Assembly: GCA_913057235.1 (NCBI GenBank) | Contig: CAJXNI010000010.1 | Location: forward strand, 1-64,000 | Length of the DNA: 64,000 nucleotides | DNA from: an uncultured Bacteroidota bacterium | GTDB taxonomy: Bacteria > Bacteroidota > Bacteroidia > Flavobacteriales > Schleiferiaceae | Direction: 5' to 3' | Shown: positions 40,397-51,600 of the stretch, piece after piece | Position numbering within the stretch: the first letter of the stretch is position 1 | Layout of the letters: each line of letters starts with the position of its first letter | Notes under the pieces: generated by a model | The model's input: the letters and a program-made list of their open reading frames with translations, nothing else | Databases searched by the model: none | What the model was told of the DNA's origin: nothing | Position numbers and translations under genes: made by a program

Positions 40397-41946
40397 TAGG
40401 CTTGTACATTTTCATACAGGTGCCGCAATTTTTCCAGCTTCAGCTGAAGTTCTTCCAGGCCTTCCAACACTTCTCGGTGGTTGGCCTCTACTACGGGCAG
40501 TAGTTTCTCATCAATAAAAATGTTGCCGCGACCCTGGTCTAACTCTTGGGGTTTTTCGTCTTGCACGCGCTTTTTCTGTTTTTTGAGGAAGGCCTCAATT
40601 TTTTCGTAGCGCTCATCCCAAAACTCCTTTACCAGCTTATGGGGCTTTTTAAAGAGGTACTCGTTTTTTTCTTTTTGGTAGGTAACCAAGGGTAGGCGGT
40701 GGGTTTGCGCATTGTGCTTAATGCGCACGGTAAACTGCTCGTTGGCTTTTTCGGCTCCCAGCCGGTTTACCAATTTAAAATCCTGATCGTAAATATTAAT
40801 AACCTCAAGGTTGTCTACCTGCAGCCGGTTGTAGTCCTTAACTTGAATGTACCTTCCGGCAAAGTCTTCGCCATTTTTTTGCAAGGCGTAGTATTGCTCG
40901 TCTACCGGGCGAAGCACCTCTTCCGTAACGGTGTTTTTAATTTTCACCTCTTCCTCTACCTCCTGTCTAAACTCTTCAACTTCGCGTTTAAGCATACTTA
41001 AACCAATACTTACGCTGTAACCGTGCTTGCGAATAGTTTCACTAACCATGTCTTGCACGGCTTCAATTTGACGAGGCTCGTTCCAGAGGCAATGCACCAT
41101 AATAAAGCAGTCCATCAGGTCTACTTTCTTACGTTCATTCAAAAAAGCGGAGGTCCGTAGCAGACGAATGATTTTTTTCCAGCGTCTGTCATACACTTGA
41201 ATATGGTGCAGCGGGTCTTGCTGTTTTTGGTTGTATTCTTCTATTTTTTTCCGAATAATCTGAATAACGCTGAGCACTTCATCCTCAACCTTAATTTTAT
41301 CAATGGCTTGATGCCAGCTTTCCAGCTCCTGCGTACTCAGTTTAAAGTCGCTTTGCACCGTGTCATCGTACACGGGCTCTGTACCGGTAATCATTTTTAA
41401 GAAACGCTTACCTTGGCTAATACCCTCTAAATTGTAACGTACCAACAGGCGGTCGTACAAGGGGCCAAAGTTTTCCCCTTCCGGGGGAAGTTCATTGCTG
41501 GCTGTAATGAGGCTTTTAAGATCTACCTGAATTTCCTGCTCGCCATTACGGTAGACTTTCTCATTAATAATGGTCAGTAGGGCGTTTTGTATGGAGGAAG
41601 AGGCTTTCCAAATTTCATCTAAGAACACAATATTGGCACCGGGCATATACTGCTCGGTTTTACGCTCGTACTTATCTTCCTCTTTTAGCTTTTGAATAGA
41701 CACGGGCCCAAAAACTTCTTCAGGAGTAGAAAAACGCGTCATGAGATACTCAAAACTCTGGGCATCCTTAAAGGCGTATTTCAGTCTGCGCGCTATTAAA
41801 CTTTTGCCTACTCCGGGTGGGCCCAGAAGAAAAATACTTTCTCCCGCCACCGCAGAAAGGAGCGCTAACTTAATTACTTCGTCACGTTCATAGAGGCCTC
41901 TGCTTAAATTCTCAAGCAGGCCAGTAATCTTTTCTCTTCGGGTCAT
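40396..41946 (-). CDS. MoxR-family AAA+ ATPase, RavA-like
   Basis: 516 residues. AAA+ core in the N-terminal part (GPPGVGKS Walker A near residue 42; VFLDEIWKAS Walker B near 110; LLTIINEKVYRNGEQ; TASNELPPEGE sensor) with a long C-terminal helical region. The fold and the following VWA gene match the RavA-ViaA chaperone pair. It would act on protein complexes using ATP hydrolysis. Start chosen at the ATG that begins MTRREKITGLLENL. Confidence 0.85.
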   Translation of the reverse strand: MTRREKITGLLENLSRGLYERDEVIKLALLSAVAGESIFLLGPPGVGKSLIARRLKYAFKDAQSFEYLMTRFSTPEEVFGPVSIQKLKEEDKYERKTEQYMPGANIVFLDEIWKASSSIQNALLTIINEKVYRNGEQEIQVDLKSLITASNELPPEGENFGPLYDRLLVRYNLEGISQGKRFLKMITGTEPVYDDTVQSDFKLSTQELESWHQAIDKIKVEDEVLSVIQIIRKKIEEYNQKQQDPLHHIQVYDRRWKKIIRLLRTSAFLNERKKVDLMDCFIMVHCLWNEPRQIEAVQDMVSETIRKHGYSVSIGLSMLKREVEEFRQEVEEEVKIKNTVTEEVLRPVDEQYYALQKNGEDFAGRYIQVKDYNRLQVDNLEVINIYDQDFKLVNRLGAEKANEQFTVRIKHNAQTHRLPLVTYQKEKNEYLFKKPHKLVKEFWDERYEKIEAFLKKQKKRVQDEKPQELDQGRGNIFIDEKLLPVVEANHREVLEGLEELQLKLEKLRHLYENVQA

Positions 41947-42128
41947 ACAGGGCTAAAACGCTTTCGCGCGACAGCGGTTCAAGCAAGCCTTCCTTTTTTC
42001 TCAAAGCGCCTGAAATTCCTGCCAAAGGTTATGCCAAGCCTATGGAATGAGATTAAGGCAAATGCCGTATTGTAGGGTTAAGCTGATGAACTTAGCTTAG
42101 CTCTCAATAACTGATTAAACAAATTACC

Positions 42129-42758
42129 ATGAAAAAATTGGCATGCCTATTAATGGTTGGCGCAGCATTAAGCCTAGGCGCTTGCGAAGAAGAGAGCAAT
42201 GACGACAACTCCAATACTAACAATAATGGCGGGGGCGGAGGTGGCTCCGTTTCTGTGGAGAATAACACCGTAGTGGCTGGTTCGGATAAGGGAACGGTTA
42301 CTAAGTATGCGGCCTCCATAGGTCAGGATGTGAATACAGGCGGGGCAGAATTTATTGAAATCTACTGTTATGACTCCAATGCTTTGAGCTCAACCTCTGG
42401 CTTTCGCATGAATTTACATGAAATACCAGCGGCTAGTACTACTTTAAAATGGCAATCTTCTGGAAATGCCCCTGGGGCTATTGGGCCTGGCGAATTCATT
42501 GTTCAGATTAAAGTGGATGATCAATGGTGGTACGCGCCATTTACCAGTGATGGTTACGATATTACCGGTGGTGAAATGCAAGTAACGGTGAACGGAGATA
42601 AAATAACTTTTGCCTTTGAGGACACGGAGCTTGCAGATAACTTGATTATGCCAAATGTTACCGAACGCAGAGCCTGCGGAGGTAAGGTAACCATGCTTCT
42701 TAGTGAATTACAAGATTTACAGAATCGCCCTGTAGAAAATGACTTGGTAGATGAATAG
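42129..42758 (+). CDS. Small lipoprotein with Asn/Gly-rich linker
   Basis: 209 residues; lipobox LGAC (Cys19), followed by an acidic-to-Asn/Gly low-complexity linker (residues about 20-40) and a beta-rich body. Not recognised. A linker directly after the anchor suggests display at the cell surface. A strong terminator follows. Confidence 0.78.
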   Translation: MKKLACLLMVGAALSLGACEEESNDDNSNTNNNGGGGGGSVSVENNTVVAGSDKGTVTKYAASIGQDVNTGGAEFIEIYCYDSNALSSTSGFRMNLHEIPAASTTLKWQSSGNAPGAIGPGEFIVQIKVDDQWWYAPFTSDGYDITGGEMQVTVNGDKITFAFEDTELADNLIMPNVTERRACGGKVTMLLSELQDLQNRPVENDLVDE

Positions 42759-42776
42759 TTAATGGTTATTCAAGAG

Positions 42777-42808
42777 AAAGGCCCCTGAAAAACTTCAGGG
42801 GCCTTTTT
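42777..42808. terminator. Intrinsic terminator between convergent genes
   Basis: Thirteen-base arms AAAGGCCCCTGAA (42777-42789) and TTCAGGGGCCTTT (42794-42806), loop AAAC, T-run on the plus strand and a shorter one on the minus strand. It serves the lipoprotein gene and perhaps sdhB. Confidence 0.88.
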
Positions 42809-42829
42809 ATTTAGAAGTGAATAGCGAAA

Positions 42830-43579
42830 TTAATCTGCGCTAATGCTCGCTTTAAGGTAGTCTCGTTTCATGCGGGCAATATTCTCCAATGAAATTTCTT
42901 TAGGACATTCCTCAGAGCAGGCCCCTACGTTTGAGCAGTTGCCAAAACCTTCAATGTCCATCTGATTCACCATATTCATAACCCGTTCGCTCGCTTCTAC
43001 TTGCCCTTGAGGCAATAGCGAAAGCTGTGAAACCTTTGCCGATACAAAAAGCATGGCTGAAGCATTGGGACAGGCAGCCACACAGGCGCCACAGCCAATG
43101 CAGGTGGCCGCATTAAAAGCCTTGTCTGCATTTTCTTTTTTCACAGCAATGGCGTTGGCATCCAGCGTGTTACCAGAAGTATTGGTACTTACGTATCCAC
43201 CGGCTTGAATAATGCGATCAAAAGCACCACGGTCTACCATAAGATCTTTAACTACGGGGAAACCTTTAGCGCGCCAAGGCTCAATGGTAATGGTGTCACC
43301 GTCCTTAAACTTACGCATGTGCAACTGACAGGTTGTGGTGGCCTTTTCTGGGCCATGCGGCTCTCCATTAATATACATGCTGCACATTCCGCAAATACCC
43401 TCACGGCAGTCGTGGTCAAAAACAACCGGATCTATATTTTTTTCAATAAGCTCCTCATTAAGGCCATCTATCATTTCCAGAAAAGAGCTGTCTGGGCTCA
43501 CGTCTTTCACTTGATAGGTTTCAAAAGAACCTTTGGCTTTTTCATTGGCCTGACGCCAAACTTTTAAAGTTAAATTCAT
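42830..43579 (-). CDS. sdhB: Succinate dehydrogenase/fumarate reductase iron-sulfur subunit
   Basis: 249 residues. Carries the three clusters of complex II: [2Fe-2S] (CREGICGMC, with a later Cys in TTTCQ), [4Fe-4S] ([12 protein letters not shown]) and [3Fe-4S] ([12 protein letters not shown]). Last gene of the sdhC-sdhA-sdhB operon, typical of the Bacteroidota type with a single cytochrome b subunit. Membrane-associated, passes electrons from SdhA to menaquinone. Confidence 0.96.
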   Translation of the reverse strand: MNLTLKVWRQANEKAKGSFETYQVKDVSPDSSFLEMIDGLNEELIEKNIDPVVFDHDCREGICGMCSMYINGEPHGPEKATTTCQLHMRKFKDGDTITIEPWRAKGFPVVKDLMVDRGAFDRIIQAGGYVSTNTSGNTLDANAIAVKKENADKAFNAATCIGCGACVAACPNASAMLFVSAKVSQLSLLPQGQVEASERVMNMVNQMDIEGFGNCSNVGACSEECPKEISLENIARMKRDYLKASISAD

Positions 43580-43599
43580 AACACCAATAATTTTAAAGC

Positions 43600-45603
43600 T
43601 TATTTGTAGCTACGGGTTTTAAGTTCAACGTTTTCAAAAATGAGTTCTTCTTTGTGTAATTGGGCATCCTTTGGTTCACCTTTAAATTCCCAAGCCGAGA
43701 CAAAGGCAAACTCCTCATCTCTTCGTAGCGCTTCACCCTCTTCGGTTTGGTATTCTTCACGGAAGTGACCTCCAGCCGACTCTTCCCTTTCCAAGGCATC
43801 TTTGCACATCAACTCACCTAATTCCATAAAGTCTGCCACCCGCAGCGCCTTATCCAACTCTGGGTTCATTTCATTTTTAGAACCAGGTACTTTCACATTG
43901 GCCCAAAATTCTTCGCGTAAAGCGCTAATCTCCTTCATGGCCTCCTTAAGACCTTGCGCGTTGCGGGCCATTCCGCATTTATCCCACATGATTTTTCCCA
44001 ATCTTTTGTGGAAATAATCTACGCTGTGGATCTTATTTTCATTGTTGAGCAAGCGCTCTATTTTGGCATTTACTTCTTTTTCGGCTTCCTCAAATTCGGG
44101 CGTGTTGGTATCTATGGCACCGGTTCTAATGTCGTCTGCCAGATAGTCCCCTACCGTGTAAGGAGCTACAAAATACCCATCGGCTAAACCTTGCATTAAA
44201 GCCGAAGCCCCCAAGCGGTTAGCGCCATGGTCTGAGAAGTTGGCCTCGCCCAAGGCGTACAAGCCGGGAACGGAAGTCATTAAGTTGTAGTCTACCCACA
44301 AGCCCCCCATGGTGTAGTGCACCGCGGGGAAAATCATCATGGGCGTTTGGTATGGGTTATCGTCTGTGATTTTCTCATACATCTCAAAGAGGTTACCGTA
44401 TTTAGCGGCTACCACCTGAGTGCCCAACTCTTTAATCTCCGCAGCACTGGGGTTTTCAATACCCTTTACGTTTGCTTCGGTTTTACCATAACGCTCAATG
44501 GCCGCAGCAAAATCTAAATACACGGCCTGGCCTGTTTTATTTACGCCAAAGCCTTCATCACAGCGTTCTTTGGCCGCGCGTGAAGCTACATCGCGGGGCA
44601 CCAGGTTACCAAAACTGGGGTATCTGCGTTCCAGGTAATAGTCTCTTTTTTCTTCGGGTAAATCAGTAGGTTTTAATTTTCCTTCCCGGATGGCTTCTGC
44701 ATCCTTACGGTCTTTAGGCACCCAAATACGGCCGTCATTCCGCAATGATTCACTCATCAGCGTAAGCTTACTTTGGTGCTCACCTGAAACGGGAATGCAG
44801 GTAGGGTGAATTTGCGTAAAGCAAGGATTGGCCATTAAAGCTCCCTTGCGGTGGGCGCGCCAGGCCGCAGAGCCGTTAGAACCCATGGCATTGGTGCTGA
44901 GGAAAAACACGTTTCCGTAACCTCCAGAGCATAAAAGGACAGCATGCGCTCCATGCCGTTCTACTTCACCCGTCACTAAGTTTTTAGCAATAATTCCGCG
45001 GGCCTTACCGTCCACCTTTACAATATCCATCATTTCATGGCGGTTGTAAAGCTTTACTTTGCCCTTACTTATTTGGCGGCTCAAGGCCGAATAGGCGCCC
45101 AGTAACAACTGTTGACCGGTTTGACCTTTGGCATAAAACGTACGGCTCACTTGTACTCCGCCAAAAGAGCGGTTGTCTAATTGGCCGCCATAATCGCGGG
45201 CAAAAGGCACCCCTTGTGCTACGGCCTGGTCAATAATATTAGCCGATACTTCCGCTAAGCGGTAAACGTTGGCTTCGCGCGAACGGTAATCACCTCCTTT
45301 AATGGTATCGTAAAAAAGACGGTACACTGAGTCACCATCATTCTGATAATTTTTGGCAGCGTTAATACCACCCTGTGCGGCAATGGAGTGCGCTCTGCGC
45401 GGAGAATCCTGAAAGCAGAAGGCTTTAACGTTGTAGCCCATTTCGGCTAAAGAAGCCGCTGCTGAGCTTCCGGCTAGACCGGTACCTACAACTATCACAT
45501 CAATATTTCGCTTGTTGGCAGGGTTTACCAACTTAATGTTGCTTTTGTGGTTTTGCCACTTTTTTTCTAGAGGTCCTTCAGGTATTTTAGAATCAAGCTT
45601 CAT
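43600..45603 (-). CDS. sdhA: Succinate dehydrogenase/fumarate reductase flavoprotein subunit
   Basis: 667 residues. FAD-binding [19 protein letters not shown], the flavinylation-region motif [16 protein letters not shown] (covalent FAD His) and the active-site [11 protein letters not shown] and [20 protein letters not shown] blocks are visible. Length is normal. Oxidises succinate to fumarate or the reverse. Sandwiched between sdhC and sdhB with short gaps. Confidence 0.97.
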   Translation of the reverse strand: MKLDSKIPEGPLEKKWQNHKSNIKLVNPANKRNIDVIVVGTGLAGSSAAASLAEMGYNVKAFCFQDSPRRAHSIAAQGGINAAKNYQNDGDSVYRLFYDTIKGGDYRSREANVYRLAEVSANIIDQAVAQGVPFARDYGGQLDNRSFGGVQVSRTFYAKGQTGQQLLLGAYSALSRQISKGKVKLYNRHEMMDIVKVDGKARGIIAKNLVTGEVERHGAHAVLLCSGGYGNVFFLSTNAMGSNGSAAWRAHRKGALMANPCFTQIHPTCIPVSGEHQSKLTLMSESLRNDGRIWVPKDRKDAEAIREGKLKPTDLPEEKRDYYLERRYPSFGNLVPRDVASRAAKERCDEGFGVNKTGQAVYLDFAAAIERYGKTEANVKGIENPSAAEIKELGTQVVAAKYGNLFEMYEKITDDNPYQTPMMIFPAVHYTMGGLWVDYNLMTSVPGLYALGEANFSDHGANRLGASALMQGLADGYFVAPYTVGDYLADDIRTGAIDTNTPEFEEAEKEVNAKIERLLNNENKIHSVDYFHKRLGKIMWDKCGMARNAQGLKEAMKEISALREEFWANVKVPGSKNEMNPELDKALRVADFMELGELMCKDALEREESAGGHFREEYQTEEGEALRRDEEFAFVSAWEFKGEPKDAQLHKEELIFENVELKTRSYK

Positions 45604-45614
45604 AAATCGTTCTA

Positions 45615-46289
45615 TTATAAGTGGTTAATATAGTGGTACAGAGCAATGAAAATAAAACCGCCCGGTACAGCAATGGAATAAATTTTACCCAGTTTTTCAA
45701 CTATGGGTGTGTACTTGCTGTGGCGCCAGCCCATGCTCTGAAAAGAGGACTGAAAGCCATGCAAAAGGTGCAATGCTAAAAAAACAAAGGCCAAAACGTA
45801 CACACCTACCCGCCACGGATTTTCAAACATGTGTAACAGCTCGGGGTAATATCTGTTCGGATCTTCAGGTTTGAATTCAATGTACTTGTACACCATCTCG
45901 GGCACCCAAAAGTCATTGAAGTGAAAACCCAAAAAGAAAAGGATAAACAGGCCGCTAAAAATCATGTTACGGCTGGTCCAGCTAGAATGGGCAGAGCCGT
46001 TGTACTGGGCATATTTAACGGGCCTGGCGCTGCGGTTACGGGCCGTAAGAATAAAGCCCATTACAAAGTGAAACACCACACCAAACATTAAAACCGGCTG
46101 CAGTAAAAACTGTACTACCGGGTTGGTGCCCATAAAATGAGAAAGCTCGTTGAAAACTTCGGCACTTATAACCGAAGAAAAGTTGATGGTTAGGTGTTGA
46201 ACCAAAAACACCATTAAAAATAGTGCGGAAAGGGCCATGGCCACTTTGCGCGCTATGGAGGTATTGATTAAACCGGATTTTTTTGCCAT
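45615..46289 (-). CDS. sdhC: Succinate dehydrogenase cytochrome b subunit
   Basis: 224 residues with five predicted membrane helices. Histidines suited to bind two haems occur in [15 protein letters not shown] and LALHLLHGF. Anchors the SdhA/SdhB pair to the cytoplasmic membrane and reduces menaquinone. First gene of the operon. Confidence 0.93.
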   Translation of the reverse strand: MAKKSGLINTSIARKVAMALSALFLMVFLVQHLTINFSSVISAEVFNELSHFMGTNPVVQFLLQPVLMFGVVFHFVMGFILTARNRSARPVKYAQYNGSAHSSWTSRNMIFSGLFILFFLGFHFNDFWVPEMVYKYIEFKPEDPNRYYPELLHMFENPWRVGVYVLAFVFLALHLLHGFQSSFQSMGWRHSKYTPIVEKLGKIYSIAVPGGFIFIALYHYINHL

Positions 46290-46443
46290 GAATAGTTTCT
46301 GTTTACGGATTTTACAAAATTACGTGGATGATAACGGAACCTCAAAAGTAGCAGCAATTTAGAACCATTAAACAAAAAGTTACTCCTATCCCGCTTGACG
46401 GTTGCTAATTTTTAAGTTTGTGCCTCAATATTAAAATTTTAAC

Positions 46444-47733
46444 ATGAGATACGAGCCCATTGATTCCAAACTTTTTGTAACCAATAGAAAGCGGTTCACC
46501 CAAGAATTGCCAAAGGGGGCCCTGGCGGTTTTTAACGCCAATGATATTTTACCTAGCAATGCCGATGGAACTTTAAAGTTTATTCAGAATAAGGACTTAT
46601 TTCACCTATCGGGTGTGGATCAGGAAGAAACAATTCTTGTGCTTTTTCCAGACGCTTACAAACCTGAGCACCGCGAGATTTTATTTGTGGCGGAAACCAA
46701 TGATCATATTGCCCGTTGGGAGGGAGCCAAACTAGACAAGCAGCAAGCTACGCAGGTTAGCGGAGTACAAAGTGTGTTTTGGCTAAAAGACTTTGAGCTC
46801 ATCTTTAAAGATTTAATGAGCCAGGCACAGCAGGTTTATTTAAACACCAATGAGCATTTACGGGCTAAAGCCGAAGTAGAAACGCGTGACGACCGCTTTA
46901 GAAAATGGTGTTTGGAAAAATATCCGCTCCACACCTACCAACGCAGTGCCCCCATAATGCATAAACTCAGAGCCATTAAAATGCCTGAAGAAGTAGAGCA
47001 GCTGCAAAAGGCTTGCGACCTAAACACCCAGGCTTTTAAAAGGGTGCTTAAGTTTATGAAACCGGGCGTTAAGGAGTATGAGCTAGAGGCAGAGTTTTTA
47101 CATGAGTACGTAAGCCATGGCTCACCGGGTTTTAGCTATGAGCCTATTGTGGCTTCGGGTGCTAACGCCTGTGTATTGCATTACGTAGAAAATAATGACG
47201 TTTGCAATGATGGTGATTTGGTACTTTTTGACTGCGGATGCTGGTACGCCAATTACGCCAGTGATGTAACCCGCTGCTTTCCGGTAAACGGCAAATTTAC
47301 CGAGCGCCAAAAGCAACTTTACAATGCCGTACTGCGGGTGCAAAAAGCCTCATTAGCTATGCTACGCCCGGGCAACCAGCTGCATGAATACCACAAAGAG
47401 GTGGGTAATCTAATGACCGATGAACTCTTACAGCTGGGCCTTTTGGATAAAACCGATGTGAAAAATCAGGACCCTAATTGGCCGGCCTATAAAAAATACT
47501 TCATGCACGGTACCTCACACTACATTGGTTTAGATGTGCACGATTCTGGCCTTTGGACCGAGAAAATGGAGGTGGGTAATGCCTTTACCTGTGAGCCTGG
47601 ATTGTACCTGCCTGAAGAAGGCATTGGTATTCGAATTGAGGATGACATAGTAATTGGCGAAAAGGAAAACCTAAACATGACCGCCAATATTCCCAAAGAA
47701 GTGGAAGAGATTGAAGATTTTATGAATAGCTAA
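46444..47733 (+). CDS. Xaa-Pro aminopeptidase (PepP type)
   Basis: 429 residues. Pita-bread metallopeptidase that removes N-terminal residues preceding proline. Metal ligands are visible: Asp in LVLFDCGC, Asp in ASDVTRCF, His in HGTSHYIGLDVHD, Glu in FTCEPGLYLPE and Glu in GIRIEDD. The N-terminal aminopeptidase-P domain (FHLSGVDQEETILVLFPD) supports PepP rather than methionine aminopeptidase. TAAGTTTG at 46413-46420 could be its -7 promoter box. A terminator follows the gene. Confidence 0.92.
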   Translation: MRYEPIDSKLFVTNRKRFTQELPKGALAVFNANDILPSNADGTLKFIQNKDLFHLSGVDQEETILVLFPDAYKPEHREILFVAETNDHIARWEGAKLDKQQATQVSGVQSVFWLKDFELIFKDLMSQAQQVYLNTNEHLRAKAEVETRDDRFRKWCLEKYPLHTYQRSAPIMHKLRAIKMPEEVEQLQKACDLNTQAFKRVLKFMKPGVKEYELEAEFLHEYVSHGSPGFSYEPIVASGANACVLHYVENNDVCNDGDLVLFDCGCWYANYASDVTRCFPVNGKFTERQKQLYNAVLRVQKASLAMLRPGNQLHEYHKEVGNLMTDELLQLGLLDKTDVKNQDPNWPAYKKYFMHGTSHYIGLDVHDSGLWTEKMEVGNAFTCEPGLYLPEEGIGIRIEDDIVIGEKENLNMTANIPKEVEEIEDFMNS

Positions 47734-47759
47734 GCGCACTCCTTACCAATAAAACACTG

Positions 47760-47789
47760 ACTCCCGGAGTTTTCACTTCGGGAGTTTTT
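47760..47789. terminator. Intrinsic terminator after pepP-type gene
   Basis: Arms ACTCCCG (47760-47766) and CGGGAGT (47779-47785), then T-rich DNA on the plus strand, 27 bases after the stop of the peptidase gene. Confidence 0.75.
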
Positions 47790-47820
47790 ATCGCTTTTTT
47801 GGCTTAGACAAACTACCAAC

Positions 47821-48612
47821 TTGCAGTCTTTAATTTTCACCCATAAAAATGCCCGTTTCTCAGCGGTAGATTCTGGAAAAGGCGTGGCCTTGATTTTTTT
47901 GCATGGCTTTTTAGAGTCTAAAAACATGTGGCTTCCGCTGATGGCGGAGCTGCCTAAAAAGTACCGCTGCCTGGCGCTGGATTTACCGGGCCACGGAGAA
48001 AGTGAGAATTTGGGCTATGTGCACACCATGGAAGAAATGGCCGAGGTGCTGCGCAGCCTCCTGCGCACTCAAAAATTACGGAAGGTGGTTTTAATTGGCC
48101 ACTCTATGGGCGGGTACGTGGCTTTGGCTTTTGCCGAAAAATATCCGGACCTGGTGAAAGGTCTGGTATTGCTCAATTCATCGGCCCGAGCGGACAGCGA
48201 GGAGCGTAAAGAAAACCGCGACAAAGCCATTGCTCTGGTAAAGCGTCAGCACAAGCGTTACATACGGCAAGCCATTCCTTTACTTTTTAGACCCAAAAAC
48301 CGCAGCAAACTGCGTGATGCGGTAAACGCAGCAAAAGAAGAGGCCTTGCAAACTTCTAAGCAAGGCATTGTGGCCGCGCTAGAGGGGATGAAGCAACGGC
48401 CAGACCGTGAAGTTCTTTTGCATTTTGGCGCCTTTCCCTGTTACCTTATTGCCGGAAAAAATGATCCGGTAATTCCCTTTGAGATCAGTAAAGAGCAAGT
48501 GAATTTTAGTCAGCTCCGCCATTTGTACTTAGAGAATGGCCACATGAGTCACTTAGAGGACTTTGAGCCTATGAAGCAAGGGTTGCTTCAATTTCTGGCT
48601 GAGGTAAGCTAG
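47821..48612 (+). CDS. Alpha/beta hydrolase
   Basis: 263 residues from TTG at 47821 (a standard N-terminus with SLIFTHKNARFSAVDSG). The nucleophile motif GHSMGG, the acid in GKNDPVIPFE and the His in NGHMSHLEDF form the usual triad; oxyanion-hole motif FLHGFLES precedes. Substrate unknown, probably an ester. Its end overlaps the first giant surface gene by 4 bases, convergent. Confidence 0.9.
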   Translation: MQSLIFTHKNARFSAVDSGKGVALIFLHGFLESKNMWLPLMAELPKKYRCLALDLPGHGESENLGYVHTMEEMAEVLRSLLRTQKLRKVVLIGHSMGGYVALAFAEKYPDLVKGLVLLNSSARADSEERKENRDKAIALVKRQHKRYIRQAIPLLFRPKNRSKLRDAVNAAKEEALQTSKQGIVAALEGMKQRPDREVLLHFGAFPCYLIAGKNDPVIPFEISKEQVNFSQLRHLYLENGHMSHLEDFEPMKQGLLQFLAEVS

Positions 48613-51600
48613 CGAATGAGCGTAAAAAACCCCTTTTCTTCCCGAAACTGCTCTACGCCATAGATGCGCCATTTGTACTGCATATGGTAGAGGTACACCC
48701 CGTTGGGCATTAGCTCCCCATTAGCCCGGCCATCCCAAGGTTTATCAGGGTTGTTACTTTGGTATACCTGTTGACCCCAACGGCTGTAAATCCGCCATTC
48801 AAAGTCTATAAAATCGCAGGAGTGCACTACTGGGTACACATCATTGAGGCCGTCATTATTAGGGCTAAAGGCTTTGGCCATAAAAACCGGGCACTCACAA
48901 TTAGAAATATCTACGGCATAAGTACGGGTACTTTCACCGCAAAGGTTATTGATGATCACGGGTATTTCTCCGCCTGTGGTAACAGGGTACATGGCTTCAG
49001 TGCTGCCATTAGGCCATTGGTATTGGTAGGGTTTGTCGCTTAGGTCAAGCCAGAGTGTGTCGCCATTGCAGAGTAGTTTATTCAGGGTTGTATCGCTCAG
49101 ACTCTCGTGCAAGTATACCGCCACACTATCGTAAAACACTCCGCAGCGGTTACGGCTGCGCGCCCAAAAAATACCGCTTCTGCGGATGGTGCGCAACTTA
49201 GTGGCCTGGCGATTTTCCCAGGTAACTGGGTGCGGAATTTGACGCAGATCCAGTACTAAAGGCACAAGCTCACAAATGCTGGTGTCTTCTGGCAGGTTAA
49301 ATTCAATGGGGTAATGCGGGAGCAACCTAAAGGTATCCGTATAGCTAAAACACTGATTGCTAACGGTAAGCCAATAGGTGCCGGGCGAATTAAACTGTGC
49401 AAAGGGAGTGCGGGCGCCATTGCTCCACAGATATTCCTTCATTTGGGGTGGCCCATTTAGGGTTAGCGAGTCGCCTTCAAAGCAAATGGCGGTATCCGGC
49501 AGGTTAAAGACCGGAGTGTCTTGGACTTCTACAAAAACGGTATCTCTAAAAGTGCCGCAGAGATTGGTGGCTCTAAAGCTGTAATAGCCCGTGGAGTTGA
49601 CTAAAAGGGTGGTGTCCTGGCTGCCCGTAGACCAGCGTATTTGGGCTCCCGGGGCATGTGGGTCTATTCTGTAATTCTGGCCGGCACAAATAATTGTATC
49701 GGCCGGAAGGCCAAAATCAAAGAAGGGATATTGCGGAATCACCTGCACGGTATCGGTTAAGGTACCGCAATCATTGGTAATGGTAACCCAATACTGGCCA
49801 GGCTGCGTAACCAAAACACTTTGGGTGGTATCTCCGGTATTCCACTGATATCGGCTACCTGGGTTTTGGGCATTCAGGTAAAAGAAATTGCTGGCGCAAT
49901 ACTCTACACTGGTGCCCAGTACTGCCTTGGGCGGCCCGGTTATGAGCACCACAATGGTATCTCTAACGGTGCCACAGGCATTAGTGAGGCGCACGGAGTA
50001 GGTACCCGAACTGCTTACTAAATACGTTTGGCTGCGTAAACCGTCTTGCCAGCGGTATTCTGCGGTGGGAAAGCTGCCAGCGTCCAGAAGCAGCGTTCCT
50101 TCGCAAAAAATAGTGTCGGCTCCTAAATCTATAGCGGGTAAGGGTTGATGTACTTCTACAAAAGCCGAGTCTCGGATGGTGCGGCACCTGGAAGTAATAT
50201 CTACAAAGTACCACCCGGTTTGGCTTACGGTGAGTGTAGCGGTGGTGTCTCCGGTGTTCCACTCATATTGGATGGCCTGCGGCTGAGAGGCATCCAGGGT
50301 AACGGAACCGCCAATGCAGAAAGCAGCATTGGATACTTTGGCTACAGGTGCCGTAAAGAACTGTACGTTTAAGGTATCTTCTTGAATGCCACAGTGGCTT
50401 TCGGTTCTAAAGATGTAACTACCTGGGCCGCTAATGAAGGCAAAGGGAAACGGTAGTTCCTGCCCATTTAAGTAATTGGTATAGCCTCGTTGTGAAGGCA
50501 GGGTGATGAGGAGGGAATCACCAAAACATAAAACCGTGTCTCGCGGGATGTTTTGCGCAACCGGATTAATTTCTTCTACCCGTAGAGTGTCATAGATGGT
50601 GTCACAGCGGTTGTAAATTTGAATCCAATACGTGCCGGTGTCGCGGGCTACCAGCGTGTCAGCTGTGGTGTTATCGCTCCAGAGGTAATTAACGTTTTGC
50701 TGGCTGTAGGCTCTAATCACCAAATCCAGGTTGCGGCATTTATAGAGCACACTGTCTGTAAATTCTTTGGGCACGTCATATACGGTAACATTTACGGTGT
50801 CGTAAACCGTGTCGCAGGTATTAAAAGCCGTTACCCAATATTGCCCGGTGGTGCGCGGTATTAGAGTATCGCCACCTGTACCTACATTCCAAATGGCAGA
50901 GTCAGTGCTGTTACTCCAGTTGGGAATTATTAAGTAAAGGGGAACACTGTCACAAAATGCGGTATCGCTAAAATTCAGATTTATGGGGCTATCGGGCCGT
51001 ACGTAAAAATCAAAGGTATCACTCCCACAGCTGTTGCTGATGTACACCCACTCCCAACCGGTGGTGTTGTAGGTGGTCACTTGCTGGGTGCTGTTATTAC
51101 TCCAGAGATACTGGCTGCTTGGGCCCCAATATCCAGCATCTACGGTGCCCGGTGTATTTTGGCAGTAGCCTACAGTATCCAACTCGGGCATGGGCGGATT
51201 TTTAATAGTAATGTACACGCTGTCTTGGCCATTGCTGCAAGGGGTGCTTACCTGCACGGAATACCATCCTGAAGCTTCAACCGTGATGCTTTGCGTGGTT
51301 TTCCCGTTGCTCCACTGGTAGGTACTCCCCGGATTACCGGCATTTAAGACAGCAAAAGAACACACCGTAGTATCAGGCCCCAGGTTTACGTTTACTGCGT
51401 TGCGGTGGGCTGCCACAAATGTCTTTTGCAAAGTGCCACAGGGGTGTGTAACCGTAACTGAGTAAGTGCCTGGCTGGCTGGTTGAAAACTGAGGTCCGCT
51501 ATTGGTGCTGTTACTCCACTGGTAAGTTCCCACCATCTGGCCTCGCAAATTCAGCGTGCTGCCTGGGCAAAAATAGGCTGTATCGGGTATACCCAAATCC